DNA of 51,597 nucleotides, taken from positions 1-51,597 of the forward strand of contig JABDPB010000026.1 of NCBI GenBank assembly GCA_013042995.1, read 5' to 3'. This DNA is from Ignavibacteriaceae bacterium (GTDB lineage Bacteria; Bacteroidota; Ignavibacteria; Ignavibacteriales; Ignavibacteriaceae). Below are positions 25,420 to 34,611 of this stretch, one piece after another (positions within the stretch are counted from its first letter, which is position 1; each line of letters opens with the position of its first letter). A model generated the notes under the pieces. It was not told the DNA's origin, did not search any database, and saw nothing but the letters and a program-made list of their open reading frames with translations. Both the position numbers and the translations under genes were made by a program.

Positions 25420-26727
25420 TTACGTTTTCTGTTTTTTCTTTGTTGCCGCGGGGAATAAAATATTATTTAAAATTAAACGATAACCAGGTGAATTTTTGTG
25501 GAGATTTAGGTCAGTCGGAGGATCGCCAACAGCGTGCTGGTAATCTTCCGGATCGTGTCCACCATAAAATGTAAATGTGCCCCTTCCATAATTTCCGTGT
25601 ATGTATTTAACTTGGTCCGTGTCCTTCCTTTCTGCCATTACAATAACAGAACTTTTTATTGTGCTTCTGCGAAACATAGTTGTCTGCCCCATAAATCCTC
25701 TAATAACATTAGCATGACTTTGCGTTAGCATTGTGGGCACAGGATCGTACTTGGCAGAAAATTCAAATAGAGTAAAATAATCGTTGGCAAAGTTTCCAAT
25801 TTCAATTGGCTGGATATCTATATCGCTGTATTCGTAAATGTAAGGATTCATTTCAACTTTAAAATCTGTAAAAGCAAGTGTGTTATTAAAATTAAGCATT
25901 TCCTGCGCATTGGGATCTGCAGCATCGCCATCGTACATTGTTTCGGCAATATCAACACTCAAAGCAGAAAGTGCAATATCGTAAGAATCAGTTGCAGAGC
26001 ACATTGCAAAAAGGAACCCGCCTTTCCCAACGTAGTTTCTAATTTCAACGGCAACAGTCTTCAACATATCAGAAACTTTTCTATAACCGTTCTTATTTGC
26101 ATTATGCTCGTACTGCAATTGCTGATCAACGTACCATTGCGCATTGCTAAAACTTGCATAAAACTTTCCGTACTGCCCTGTAAAATCTTCGTGATGCAGA
26201 TGAAGCCAATCGTAATTGTCTAAATCACCTTTAATTATTTCATCATTCCAGATTTTATCGTAAGGAACACTAGCATACTCAAGGGCAAGAGTAACTGCAT
26301 CATCCCAAGGCTGGAAACCGGGTGGAACGTAAACAGCAATTTTTGGTGCCTGCTCGAGCCGAATTACATCCATATTATTTTCTTCGCTCTGCACAAAAGC
26401 ATAAATCTGTGTAACATCTGAAAAAGAAATTTCTTCGAATAGCACACCCTCAACTCTGCATTCAACCGCAACATCGTCACTGAAATCAATAAAAAATGAA
26501 CCACTGCGGTAATTTATAAGCCAATCTGCTTTGTAGCCCTTTGTTAATGCTCGGTATGTTATTCCATAAGCTTTAAGATGATCGCTCTGGTTCAAATCCA
26601 TTGGTATCAATAATTTAGATTGGGGAAACAAACCGATTGTGAAGGCGCCTGTAAAAATGAAAATAATCAAAATAGTTTTAAAGACAGATTCCTGCCTTCG
26701 CGGGAATGACACATCATAAAGATACAT
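25420..26727 (-). CDS. exported protein of unknown function with GATase1-like features
   Basis: 435 residues. A hydrophobic signal segment (about residues 17-36, KTILIIFIFTGAFTIGLFP) follows an unusual N-terminus, residues 5-14, that is encoded by a dispersed palindromic repeat. The mature part starts with LLIPMDLNQSDHLKAYGI and contains a KIAVYVPPGFQPWDDAV strand, a region around GGFLFAMCSATDSYDIAL that resembles a glutamine-amidotransferase-like nucleophile turn, and GRGTFTFYGGHDPEDY. I recall homologues carrying the label asparagine synthetase B in Bacteroidota, but neither an N-terminal Cys nucleophile nor an ATP-binding synthetase domain is visible, so that name should not be used. Probably periplasmic; role unknown. 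Confidence 0.75.
   Translation of the reverse strand: MYLYDVSFPRRQESVFKTILIIFIFTGAFTIGLFPQSKLLIPMDLNQSDHLKAYGITYRALTKGYKADWLINYRSGSFFIDFSDDVAVECRVEGVLFEEISFSDVTQIYAFVQSEENNMDVIRLEQAPKIAVYVPPGFQPWDDAVTLALEYASVPYDKIWNDEIIKGDLDNYDWLHLHHEDFTGQYGKFYASFSNAQWYVDQQLQYEHNANKNGYRKVSDMLKTVAVEIRNYVGKGGFLFAMCSATDSYDIALSALSVDIAETMYDGDAADPNAQEMLNFNNTLAFTDFKVEMNPYIYEYSDIDIQPIEIGNFANDYFTLFEFSAKYDPVPTMLTQSHANVIRGFMGQTTMFRRSTIKSSVIVMAERKDTDQVKYIHGNYGRGTFTFYGGHDPEDYQHAVGDPPTDLNLHKNSPGYRLILNNILFPAATKKKQKT
26686..26711. repeat. dispersed palindromic repeat (ATTCCCGC...GCGGGAAT type)
   Basis: ATTCCTGC (26688-26695), loop CTTC, then GCGGGAAT (26700-26707), flanked by AG and GACA. It is one base off the perfect palindrome that recurs in intergenic regions of many unrelated bacterial genomes. 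Here it lies within the first codons of the gene at 25420-26727. Confidence 0.75.
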
Positions 26728-26738
26728 TTTATATTTCC

Positions 26739-27989
26739 TTATGCAGACTTTTTTTCCTTCTTTAAATAAATCGGTTCCGAACGTTTCACAATTACATCTT
26801 TAATGATGATACATTTTCCCACATCTTTTTTATCGGGAAGATCATACATAATATCAAGCATGATATCTTCCACAATGGAACGAAGCGCACGTGCACCTGT
26901 TTTTTTGACCATTGCCAGTTTAACAATTTCATCTAACGAAAACGGATCGAATTCAAGATCTACACCTTCCATCAAAAACAGTTTTTTGTACTGCTTTACA
27001 ATCGCATTCTTCGGTTCAGTTAAAATATTTTTCATCGCCTCATCATTTAAAGAATGAAGCGGTGCAACAACTGGAATGCGTCCGATCAGTTCAGGAATTA
27101 ATCCATATTTAAGCAAATCTTCAGGCTGAATAAATTGTAGCATCTCTTCATCTTTTTGATTTTCTTTTATATCTCTTGCAAAGCCCATTTTGTTTTTATT
27201 AATTCTTGCGGCAATAATTTTATCAATACCAGCAAACGCTCCGCCTAATACAAAAAGAATATTTTTTGTATTAAGATTTATAAGGCTTTGTTCTGGATGT
27301 TTTCTTCCACCTTTTGGAGGGACGCCAGCAATTGTTCCTTCCAATATTTTTAACAATGCCTGCTGAACACCTTCGCCAGAAACATCTCGGGTTATTGAAG
27401 TGCTTTCGCTCTTACGAGCAATTTTATCTATTTCATCTATATATATAATTCCTTTCTGCGCACGATCGAGATTATAATCTGCGGCTTGCAAAAGATGCAC
27501 AAGCACAGTTTCAACATCATCTCCAACGTAACCAGCTTCTGTAAGCGTTGTTGCATCTGCAATTGCAAAAGGAACATCCAAAATCCTTGCAAGAGTTTGT
27601 GCAAGCAAAGTTTTCCCAACACCTGTCGGACCTATTAGCATTATATTACTCTTATCAATTTCAACATCATCTAGCTCAAAAAAAGAAGAGTGGGAGTTAA
27701 TTCTTTTATAGTGATTATATACCGCAACGGAAAGAACTTTTTTAGCTCTTTCCTGCCCTATTACATGTTCATCAAGCTGCTTTTTAATCAATTCAGGAGT
27801 TTGGCTTTTATTCTCTTTATTCTTACCTCCACTGTATGCAGCAAGATTATTTTTTAATATGTCAACACTGCTTGCTATACAGATATCACAAATGTAAACA
27901 TCCGGTCCGGCAATCATACTACCGACTTCATTTCCTTCTCTCCCGCAAAAAGAGCACTTTACAATTTTTTGTTCTTCTTTTTTACTCAT
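26739..27989 (-). CDS. clpX: ATP-dependent Clp protease ATP-binding subunit ClpX
   Basis: 416 residues. The N-terminal C4 zinc finger ([16 protein letters not shown]) binds substrates and adaptors. The AAA+ module has Walker [16 protein letters not shown], Walker [12 protein letters not shown], a sensor region and a pore-type loop. The ClpP-binding IGF-like loop reads near NKMGFAR. ClpX unfolds proteins and feeds them to ClpP; clpP is not in the window. It lies three bases after the exported TPR gene and upstream of the unknown exported protein, all on the minus strand. Confidence 0.96.
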   Translation of the reverse strand: MSKKEEQKIVKCSFCGREGNEVGSMIAGPDVYICDICIASSVDILKNNLAAYSGGKNKENKSQTPELIKKQLDEHVIGQERAKKVLSVAVYNHYKRINSHSSFFELDDVEIDKSNIMLIGPTGVGKTLLAQTLARILDVPFAIADATTLTEAGYVGDDVETVLVHLLQAADYNLDRAQKGIIYIDEIDKIARKSESTSITRDVSGEGVQQALLKILEGTIAGVPPKGGRKHPEQSLINLNTKNILFVLGGAFAGIDKIIAARINKNKMGFARDIKENQKDEEMLQFIQPEDLLKYGLIPELIGRIPVVAPLHSLNDEAMKNILTEPKNAIVKQYKKLFLMEGVDLEFDPFSLDEIVKLAMVKKTGARALRSIVEDIMLDIMYDLPDKKDVGKCIIIKDVIVKRSEPIYLKKEKKSA

Positions 27990-27992
27990 TAT

Positions 27993-29837
27993 TTAACTTG
28001 GTTTATTGAGTAATGATTTCAATTGTTCCCTTGCTTCATCTAAATAAATTGAATTTGGAAAATCAGACAGGAGTTTTTGATAGTATTCCTGAGCATTTAT
28101 TAAATCATTCAATCCAAATTGATGAATCTTAGCCAGTAAATATACTGCTTTATCAGAATAAATATTTTGTTCACCTTCTTCCGTAACGCTTTCTAAAGTA
28201 GTAATTGCATCAGCGTAATTATTATCTGCAAGCATCATTTCGCCAATTCTTAAAGATGATATTGAATGCAAAACAAATGCCATAGGATTATCAGCAATTC
28301 TCCTATATATGTCCGCAGCTTCAGAAAAATTTTTCTTTTCGGCAAGAAATTCTGCTTCTGCAAAAAGTGCAATGTTAGTGGAATCGTTCATTGTGGAGTT
28401 AAGAATCAGCGAAAGCTCCAGTGCATCGTTAGCAGAATTATCTTTTAAATTCATTAATACTTTTGATAGTTGTTCCTTTGCTTTATCAAATTTTAATTGA
28501 TAAAAATATAAGCGTGCAAGTTTATAGCTTGCGTTATTTTTTTTATCCATCGGTGTTCTATCATTATTTAAAACCGCTGAATAATTTTTATCAGCTTCAA
28601 CAAGATTTCCTTCAATCAATGCAATATTTCCAAGTTCTAAAAAGGCATCAGCCGCACTGCGCGAAAGTTGTGCTTCGTTTGAAACAACATTCAGCAGTCT
28701 TTTTGCTTGTTCAATTTCGTTTTGAAGATAAAAATTAATTATACCGGATCTTAAAAGTGCTTCATAAGATGGTTCGGAATGATTATAAAGTCTGACAACC
28801 TCATCAAATGCTGAAAGTACATCCTCAGTTTTTCTCGATTCGAATTTAGTAAGTGGAAAAAATGGCTTCCATAACGGAATTGACTTTACATACTCATCAA
28901 ATAATTCTGATTCAAGTGATCTTGCGTATCCAAGTTTAGCTTGTGCCGTTAGTTGTGAATTGGGATAAAGCTCAATTATTTTTTGATAAACTTCCGAAGC
29001 AAATTGAAAATCTTTCTCTTTCAATAATCGATCTGCATATGCAAACAAATCTTTTCCCTGATTTGAGTTAGATTCATCAATCATTAGATAGATGTCAAGT
29101 GCATCCTCAAACAATTTCTTTTCGGTGTATAGGCGTGCTAGCAAGTACTGCATGCTCAAATTTCCATCGTCGGAAAAATTTTCAACTACAGAAATGGATG
29201 CATCAAGAGCGCCCGGTTTACCGATGTACTCAAAAATTCTGGATTCAACTGTAGTCATTTGTTTTGGCTCGTTCTGAAGAATAAAACAATACTCTTCAGT
29301 TGCCTCATCGTATTGCATTGTTAAAGTATAAAGCCTTGCAAGATCGAACGAAAAAATAATTTTATCACCTGCAATTGCTTTTCCTCTTGAATAGAGATCA
29401 ATTGCTTTTTCAAAAGCCCTTCTTTCTAAAGCATAATCTGCAATTAATCTGTACGTAAGTGCATTATCTTTCTCATTTTTCAATGGCATTTCCCATACTT
29501 CGCTTGCCCTAGCTTCATTTCCCATTCTGTGGTATGTTGAACCTAACATTCCGTATGAACTAACATCGTCCGGTACATCTTTAATTCTATTTTCAAGCAC
29601 ATTAACTAAAGCCGCATAATTTTTTGTTTGTGTGTAAACTCTATACAGAGAATTTGTATAAAGCATATTTTGCGGATCGGCTTCATATAGTGTTTCGTAA
29701 ATTTTTGCAGCATTCTCAAAATCACTGGCCTGCTCGTAGCTTTGAGCAAGTGAAAGCTTCATTCCAACATCCGGCTGTGCTAGTAGTGATTGAAATGCTA
29801 AAATTGATATTATCAAGAATATAACTTTATTGACCAT
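27993..29837 (-). CDS. large exported TPR repeat protein
   Basis: 614 residues from the ATG at 29837, chosen because it gives a signal peptide (VNKVIFLIISILAFQSLLAQ); an ORF start at 29933 would add 32 non-conserved residues in front of it. The remainder is TPR-type repeats from ~25 to the end, e.g. DFENAAKIYETLYEADPQN and DLINAQEYYQKLLSDFPNS. The C-terminal repeats resemble those in outer-membrane assembly lipoprotein and cell-division coordinator families. It stops three bases before clpX. It is probably periplasmic and possibly a scaffold. No enzymatic domain is visible. Confidence 0.85.
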   Translation of the reverse strand: MVNKVIFLIISILAFQSLLAQPDVGMKLSLAQSYEQASDFENAAKIYETLYEADPQNMLYTNSLYRVYTQTKNYAALVNVLENRIKDVPDDVSSYGMLGSTYHRMGNEARASEVWEMPLKNEKDNALTYRLIADYALERRAFEKAIDLYSRGKAIAGDKIIFSFDLARLYTLTMQYDEATEEYCFILQNEPKQMTTVESRIFEYIGKPGALDASISVVENFSDDGNLSMQYLLARLYTEKKLFEDALDIYLMIDESNSNQGKDLFAYADRLLKEKDFQFASEVYQKIIELYPNSQLTAQAKLGYARSLESELFDEYVKSIPLWKPFFPLTKFESRKTEDVLSAFDEVVRLYNHSEPSYEALLRSGIINFYLQNEIEQAKRLLNVVSNEAQLSRSAADAFLELGNIALIEGNLVEADKNYSAVLNNDRTPMDKKNNASYKLARLYFYQLKFDKAKEQLSKVLMNLKDNSANDALELSLILNSTMNDSTNIALFAEAEFLAEKKNFSEAADIYRRIADNPMAFVLHSISSLRIGEMMLADNNYADAITTLESVTEEGEQNIYSDKAVYLLAKIHQFGLNDLINAQEYYQKLLSDFPNSIYLDEAREQLKSLLNKPS

Positions 29838-29940
29838 GCCACAAAAAATAATAAATAATCTGCCTGTTTCAAGCCAATTATTACAATACTTTGACCGTGA
29901 TCGATATAAATTCCTCATTAAGTCATCAATCATAATGCAA

Positions 29941-29974
29941 TTGGTTCTTTAATTAATTTAATTGGTTATTTTTG
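29941..29974 (+). promoter_or_regulatory. possible Bacteroidota-type promoter of dxr
   Basis: TTG at 29941 and TATTTTTG at 29967-29974 (TAnnTTTG) are 26 bases apart, start to start, the spacing of the -33/-7 promoter of Bacteroidota. The expected transcription start would fall about at the ATG at 29980, giving a leaderless or near-leaderless message. The consensus may not apply to this lineage. Confidence 0.35.
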
Positions 29975-29979
29975 TATCT

Positions 29980-31122
29980 ATGAAAAAGGTTTTTATACTT
30001 GGCTCAACAGGATCAATTGGTGTTAATTGCCTGAGTGTAATAGAAAATCTTTCTGAGGATTTTGAGGTTGTTGGACTGACAGTTAACTCAAATACAGAAT
30101 TACTACATGAACAGGTAAAAAAGTACAACCCTAAATTTGTCGTGGTAAAAGATGAATCCGCCTCCCAAAATATTAAGGATAAATTACCAACTGAATGTGA
30201 ACTGCTGACAAGTGAAAAAGGACTACTGAAAGCATCTTCCGAATTGGATTATGATATTTTTGTAGGAGCGATGGTTGGTTTTGCCGGACTTGCTCCAACT
30301 ATTGAAGCTGTTAAAAGAGGAAAAAGAATTGCACTTGCAAACAAAGAAACCTTGGTAGTTGCAGGCGAGTTGGTTACCAATCTTTGCAGGGAAAACGGTT
30401 CCGAAATTCTTCCAGTTGATTCAGAACATAGTGCAATTTACCAGTGCCTAATTGGTGAAAATTTAAACGAAGTTGAAAAACTTGTACTCACTGCTTCGGG
30501 TGGACCCTTTTGGGATAAAGATAAATCATTTTTTGAAAATGCAACAGTTGAAGAAGCTCTCGATCATCCCAACTGGAAAATGGGAAGTAAAATTACAATT
30601 GATTCCGCAACAATGATTAATAAAGGGCTCGAAGTAATCGAAGCACATTGGCTTTTCGGATTAACTGTTAAAAAAATAGATGTGGTAATTCATCCGCAAT
30701 CAATAATACACTCGATGGTTCAGTTTGTTGATGGCTCAATAAAAGCGCAACTTGGTTTACCCGATATGAAACTTCCGATTCAATATGCACTTACTTTCCC
30801 AAAAAGAGTGGAAAATAATTTTGGAAGAACAAACCTGCCTTCCATCGGATCACTAACTTTCTTTGAACCTGATTTGAATAAATTTGAATGTCTAAAACTT
30901 GCGTTTGATGCTTTAACAGAAGGTGGGGCAGCACCCTGTATTTTAAACGCTGCAAACGAGGTTGCTGTAAGCAAATTCCTCCAAAAAGAAATTAGGTTCT
31001 CGCATATTCCCTTGCTTATAAAAAAAGCTTTGAATAGTGTTGAAAACATTTTTTCGCAGGATTTAGCAACAATATTTGAATGCGATAGAAAGACTCGCGA
31101 ATATGTTCAAGGATTAATCTAA
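29980..31122 (+). CDS. dxr: 1-deoxy-D-xylulose 5-phosphate reductoisomerase
   Basis: 380 residues from ATG 29980, giving MKKVFILGSTGSIG; the TTG at 29962 would add six residues and is rejected. It makes MEP from DXP in the isoprenoid pathway, using NADPH and a divalent metal. Visible are the NADPH motif GSTGSIG, the metal/substrate motif PVDSEHSAIYQCL, LTASGGPFWD, HPNWKMGSKITIDSATMINK, and VIHPQSIIHSMVQF. rseP begins 17 bases after its stop with a good ribosome site, so the pair is probably one operon, an arrangement often seen with cdsA in between, which is absent here. Confidence 0.96.
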   Translation: MKKVFILGSTGSIGVNCLSVIENLSEDFEVVGLTVNSNTELLHEQVKKYNPKFVVVKDESASQNIKDKLPTECELLTSEKGLLKASSELDYDIFVGAMVGFAGLAPTIEAVKRGKRIALANKETLVVAGELVTNLCRENGSEILPVDSEHSAIYQCLIGENLNEVEKLVLTASGGPFWDKDKSFFENATVEEALDHPNWKMGSKITIDSATMINKGLEVIEAHWLFGLTVKKIDVVIHPQSIIHSMVQFVDGSIKAQLGLPDMKLPIQYALTFPKRVENNFGRTNLPSIGSLTFFEPDLNKFECLKLAFDALTEGGAAPCILNAANEVAVSKFLQKEIRFSHIPLLIKKALNSVENIFSQDLATIFECDRKTREYVQGLI

Positions 31123-31139
31123 AAGGAGAATCTCACTTA

Positions 31140-32495
31140 ATGGATTACATATTTTATTTTGCTATTACAATTGGAATATTAGTTTTTATACATGAATTAG
31201 GACACTTTCTTGCTGCAAAGGCTACTGGAATGCGTGCAGATGTTTTTGCAATCGGATTTGGAAAGAGACTTTTCGGATGGAATAAAAAATTAGGCTTCAC
31301 GTTCGGTGAGCTTCCAAAAGATTACAAAGGGGAAGGCGACACAGATTATAGAATTTCAATGCTTCCTCTCGGTGGATACGTAAAAATTGCCGGAATGGTT
31401 GATGAAAGCTTCGATACTGAGTTTGCAAACAAAGAACCAGAACCCTACGAATTCCGTTCAAAAAGTTTCTGGCAGAAAACGTTTGTTATTACCGCAGGTG
31501 TAATAATGAACCTGCTGCTTGCGATAATTATTTTTGGGGGAGCAAATTATTTCAAAGGAAAACCTGTAACAAATACAACAACTGTTGGCTATGTTGATGA
31601 AAATAGCATTGCAGATTCACTCGGATTTGTGAGCGGTGATAAAATTACGAGTATAAATAATGAAAGTGTTACTAACTGGGAAGACTTAAGAACAGCTCTT
31701 TATGTAAACACCATTGGCGATGATTTAAATGTAGCCGTTGAAAGAAATGGCAGCACAAAAAACTTATTCATTCTACGCGAAAGAGTTCCGGATTTGGAAA
31801 AGCAGGGAGAGTTTATTCTACCAGAAGGCTTGCGACCATTTATAAATGCAGTGGATGAAGGTTCGCCTGCTGAGAATGCTGGAATAAAAGCCAGAGATAT
31901 TTTTCTTTCAATTAATAATACAGACTTAGCATCTTACAAGCAGCTTGTAAAAGTAATTTCTGCCAATGCAGGTAACGAGCTCTCTGCAGTAATTAAAAGA
32001 GGCGAGGATACCCTTACAATTAATGTAGTTCCCGCAGAAGATGGCAAAATAGGAATCGCAATTACGGAAACCTTTGAGGGAAAAGTTGAATACCGCACAT
32101 TTGGCTTCTTCGATTCGTTTTTTCTGGCAGGTTCTGATTTAGTTAACTATACAAAGCTTACTTTTAAAGTTGCAAAAAAAGTAATTGTTGGCGAAGTCGA
32201 ATTTGGTAAAGCTTTTGGTGGACCTGTTAGAATTGCACAGCTTGCTGCTAAATCTGCAGACGTTGGCATTGAAGGTTTTCTATTCTTTTTGGCTATTTTG
32301 AGTTTAAGTTTAGCTTTGATAAACATTATGCCCTTCCCAGTTTTGGACGGCGGACATTTATTAATAATTATTATTGAAACCATTGCAAGAAGAGAAATTC
32401 CGGTTAAAGTAAAAATAGCAATTAACAACACCGGCTTTGTTCTTCTTTTACTTTTAATGGCATTTATAATTTACAACGATATACTTTCGCTTTAA
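31140..32495 (+). CDS. rseP: RIP metalloprotease RseP (site-2 protease)
   Basis: 451 residues. The catalytic HELGHFLAAK lies in the first membrane helix, and the third zinc ligand motif NIMPFPVLDGGHL near residue 395. Two PDZ-like domains lie in the periplasm (SIADSLGFVSGDKITSINN and SPAENAGIKARDIFLSINN). The ~4 hydrophobic segments fit the family. RseP cuts transmembrane anti-sigma factors and leftover signal peptides. It is a plausible processing enzyme for the single-pass anti-sigma-like proteins at 46,856-49,689, but no direct link is shown. It starts after AAAGGAGA at about 31121. Confidence 0.95.
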   Translation: MDYIFYFAITIGILVFIHELGHFLAAKATGMRADVFAIGFGKRLFGWNKKLGFTFGELPKDYKGEGDTDYRISMLPLGGYVKIAGMVDESFDTEFANKEPEPYEFRSKSFWQKTFVITAGVIMNLLLAIIIFGGANYFKGKPVTNTTTVGYVDENSIADSLGFVSGDKITSINNESVTNWEDLRTALYVNTIGDDLNVAVERNGSTKNLFILRERVPDLEKQGEFILPEGLRPFINAVDEGSPAENAGIKARDIFLSINNTDLASYKQLVKVISANAGNELSAVIKRGEDTLTINVVPAEDGKIGIAITETFEGKVEYRTFGFFDSFFLAGSDLVNYTKLTFKVAKKVIVGEVEFGKAFGGPVRIAQLAAKSADVGIEGFLFFLAILSLSLALINIMPFPVLDGGHLLIIIIETIARREIPVKVKIAINNTGFVLLLLLMAFIIYNDILSL

Positions 32496-32618
32496 TTATT
32501 TAATGCGTTCTAGCTTGTTTGAATAATTTTAAACCCTTCCATCATTTTATAATGCCTGCAGTAAAATAGTTTCCTTTCAGCTTTTAGTTCTGCATAATTT
32601 TAAATTGAAAATTTTAAG

Positions 32619-32640
32619 CCCCTTACAATTATGTATGGGG
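32619..32640. repeat. imperfect C4/G4 hairpin upstream of the LytS gene
   Basis: CCCCTTACA (32619-32627), loop ATTA, TGTATGGGG (32632-32640); eight of nine bases pair. It lies 36 bases before the kinase start and has no T run, so it is more likely a regulatory site than a terminator. Confidence 0.45.
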
Positions 32641-32675
32641 TATATTTATCTTAACAAGGAATAAGACTATATTTG

Positions 32676-33809
32676 ATGGACGCAGACTTAAAAATCACTG
32701 AAAACCTGGGCAGGGCGGTTAAAAAAGAAAATACAATCGAGAAAATGAAATTAAGCCGCAAAAAAATTTACTGGATAAGCCAGCTTTCCGGTTGGTCGTC
32801 CTTTATTTTGATTAATCTGATAGTAATTGCATCATTCGAAGAACTCCCCTGGCAGAGAGTGCTTGTGTGGATATTTTTTGGTGGCATTGGGATATTTTTC
32901 ACACATCTTCTTCGTAAAATTCTAAGAAAAAATAATTGGCTCGATCTTCCGCTTAAAAAACTCATTACGCGAGTAATTACAGCAAGCTTAATAACAGGCG
33001 CTATAATTTATGCTTTTGTTTTTGCCGCAAGCTACTTCTCGGGCACAATGAACCAGGATGAGCTTACAATTGCAACTCCAATTTCAGGTGCAATAAATAC
33101 TTCCGGAGTAATTTTTCTTTGGGCGTTAATTTATTTTGCTGTTCATTACTTCGAAAATTATAAAAAAAAGGAGATTGAATCGCTTATTTGGGAAGCTGCC
33201 GTAAAGGATTACGAGTTAAAAACTTTAAAGTCACAGCTAAACCCGCACTTTATGTTTAATGCAATGAACAGCATTCGCGCGTTAATTGAAGAAGAACCGG
33301 ATGCTGCTAAAGCCGCACTAACCAAACTTTCCAACATACTCCGTTACTCACTTCAAATGGAAAAAATGGAAAGCGTCCCGCTGGAAGATGAAATGGAAAC
33401 CGTTCGCAACTATCTGGATCTTGAAAGAATAAGATTTGAAGAGCGCCTAAAATATAATTTGCAAGTTGATCCGCAATCAAAAAAAATAGAAATACCGCCA
33501 ATGATGATTCAAACATTAGTTGAAAATGGAATTAAGCATGGCGTTTCAAAAAGAACTACGGGCGGAGAAATTGATGTTAAATCTAAACTACAAATTGAGA
33601 ATGGTGAATCAAAACTTAAAGTAGAAATTGAAAACAGCGGACATTTAAGTGTAAGTGAATTGAAAAATTCACAAGGCTTTGGCATTAATAATACAAAACA
33701 CAGGTTAAATCTGCTTTATGGAGAAGAAGCAAAATTCTCTCTTAAAAACATAAACGGAGATAAAGTTTTAGCAGAGTTAGAAATTCCCATTGCACCTTCA
33801 TCGGAATAA
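32676..33809 (+). CDS. LytS/AlgZ-type membrane sensor histidine kinase
   Basis: 377 residues from ATG 32676 (a TTG lies just in front). Four membrane helices between about 30 and 165 (for instance GWSSFILINLIVIAS and VWIFFGGIGIFFTHLL) are followed by the histidine kinase domain of the LytS type, with phospho-His in LKSQLNPHFMFNAMNS (~191) and ATPase motif TLVENGIKHGVSK, then GFGINNTKHRL. These kinases pair with LytTR regulators, and that regulator follows after 17 bases. No extracellular sensor domain is visible, so the stimulus may act in the membrane. Confidence 0.92.
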   Translation: MDADLKITENLGRAVKKENTIEKMKLSRKKIYWISQLSGWSSFILINLIVIASFEELPWQRVLVWIFFGGIGIFFTHLLRKILRKNNWLDLPLKKLITRVITASLITGAIIYAFVFAASYFSGTMNQDELTIATPISGAINTSGVIFLWALIYFAVHYFENYKKKEIESLIWEAAVKDYELKTLKSQLNPHFMFNAMNSIRALIEEEPDAAKAALTKLSNILRYSLQMEKMESVPLEDEMETVRNYLDLERIRFEERLKYNLQVDPQSKKIEIPPMMIQTLVENGIKHGVSKRTTGGEIDVKSKLQIENGESKLKVEIENSGHLSVSELKNSQGFGINNTKHRLNLLYGEEAKFSLKNINGDKVLAELEIPIAPSSE

Positions 33810-33826
33810 ATCAGGAGGTATAAAAA

Positions 33827-34546
33827 ATGAAAGCTTTAATAGTTGATGACGAAAGACTTGCCCGCACTGAGCTTAAACGTCTTTTGACACCATTCAAGGA
33901 TTTACAGGTTGTTGGTGAAGCTGTAAACGCAGAAGACGCTGCGGAAAAAATAAACCAGCTAAGACCCGACCTGATATTCCTAGATATTCAAATGCCAGGC
34001 AAATCCGGTTTCGATCTTTTGGAAGAGTTAGATAGTGTTCCAACTGTTGTGTTTACAACTGCATATGATGAATATGCATTAAAAGCATTTGAATACAACG
34101 CACTCGATTACCTGCTTAAACCAATTGAACCGCAGAGACTCGAAGACACAGTAAAAAAAATAATTGAAAAGAGCAGGAAAAAATCTGCTGTTGAAGCTGA
34201 TATGGAACATCTTTCAGAAGCAGACCAGGTTTTTGTTAAAGACGGCGACCGCTGCTGGTTTGTTAAGTTGGAAAGAGTGAGACTTTTTGAATCCGAAGGA
34301 AATTACGTTCGTTTATTCTTTGAAGAGAACAAACCACTTATTCTCCGGACACTTAATTACTTAGATGAACGGTTGGATGATAAAACTTTTTTCCGTGCAA
34401 ATAGGAAGCACATTATCAATCTAAAGTGGATTGATTCCATTGAACCCTGGCTGAACGGTGGTTTGTTAGTTAAGCTTAAGGACGGACACAAAGTTGAGGT
34501 TTCGCGACGACAGGCTGTTAAGTTTAAAGATATGCTAAGTTTGTAA
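33827..34546 (+). CDS. LytTR response regulator
   Basis: 239 residues with a strong ribosome site (AGGAGG about seven bases before the ATG). The receiver domain is at 1-120 with acidic pair DDE, phospho-Asp near 53 in LIFLDIQMPG, Thr in VVFTTAYDEYA and Lys in YLLKPIEPQ. The C-terminal half is a LytTR DNA-binding domain (VFVKDGDRCWFVKLERV, then FFRANRKHIINLKWI). It forms the output of the kinase upstream. Targets are unknown; the receptor gene downstream is on the opposite strand. Confidence 0.94.
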   Translation: MKALIVDDERLARTELKRLLTPFKDLQVVGEAVNAEDAAEKINQLRPDLIFLDIQMPGKSGFDLLEELDSVPTVVFTTAYDEYALKAFEYNALDYLLKPIEPQRLEDTVKKIIEKSRKKSAVEADMEHLSEADQVFVKDGDRCWFVKLERVRLFESEGNYVRLFFEENKPLILRTLNYLDERLDDKTFFRANRKHIINLKWIDSIEPWLNGGLLVKLKDGHKVEVSRRQAVKFKDMLSL

Positions 34547-34558
34547 TTATAGTACTAA

Positions 34559-34591
34559 TGTCATTCTGAGGAGCAAAGCGACGAAGAATCT
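34559..34591. repeat. dispersed short repeat (TGTCATTCTGAGG... type)
   Basis: This 33-base element begins TGTCATTCTGAGGAGC and ends in ACGAAGAATC, with ATTCT/AGAAT ends that pair. I recognise it as a common intergenic element of many environmental genomes. It fills the 65-base gap between the convergent LytTR and receptor genes. Confidence 0.6.
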
Positions 34592-34611
34592 TCTTTCTTT
34601 AAATAGGGAAG

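Noticed and set aside
29838..29933. N-terminal extension of the large exported TPR protein
   Set aside because: It would place 32 residues before an otherwise normal signal peptide.
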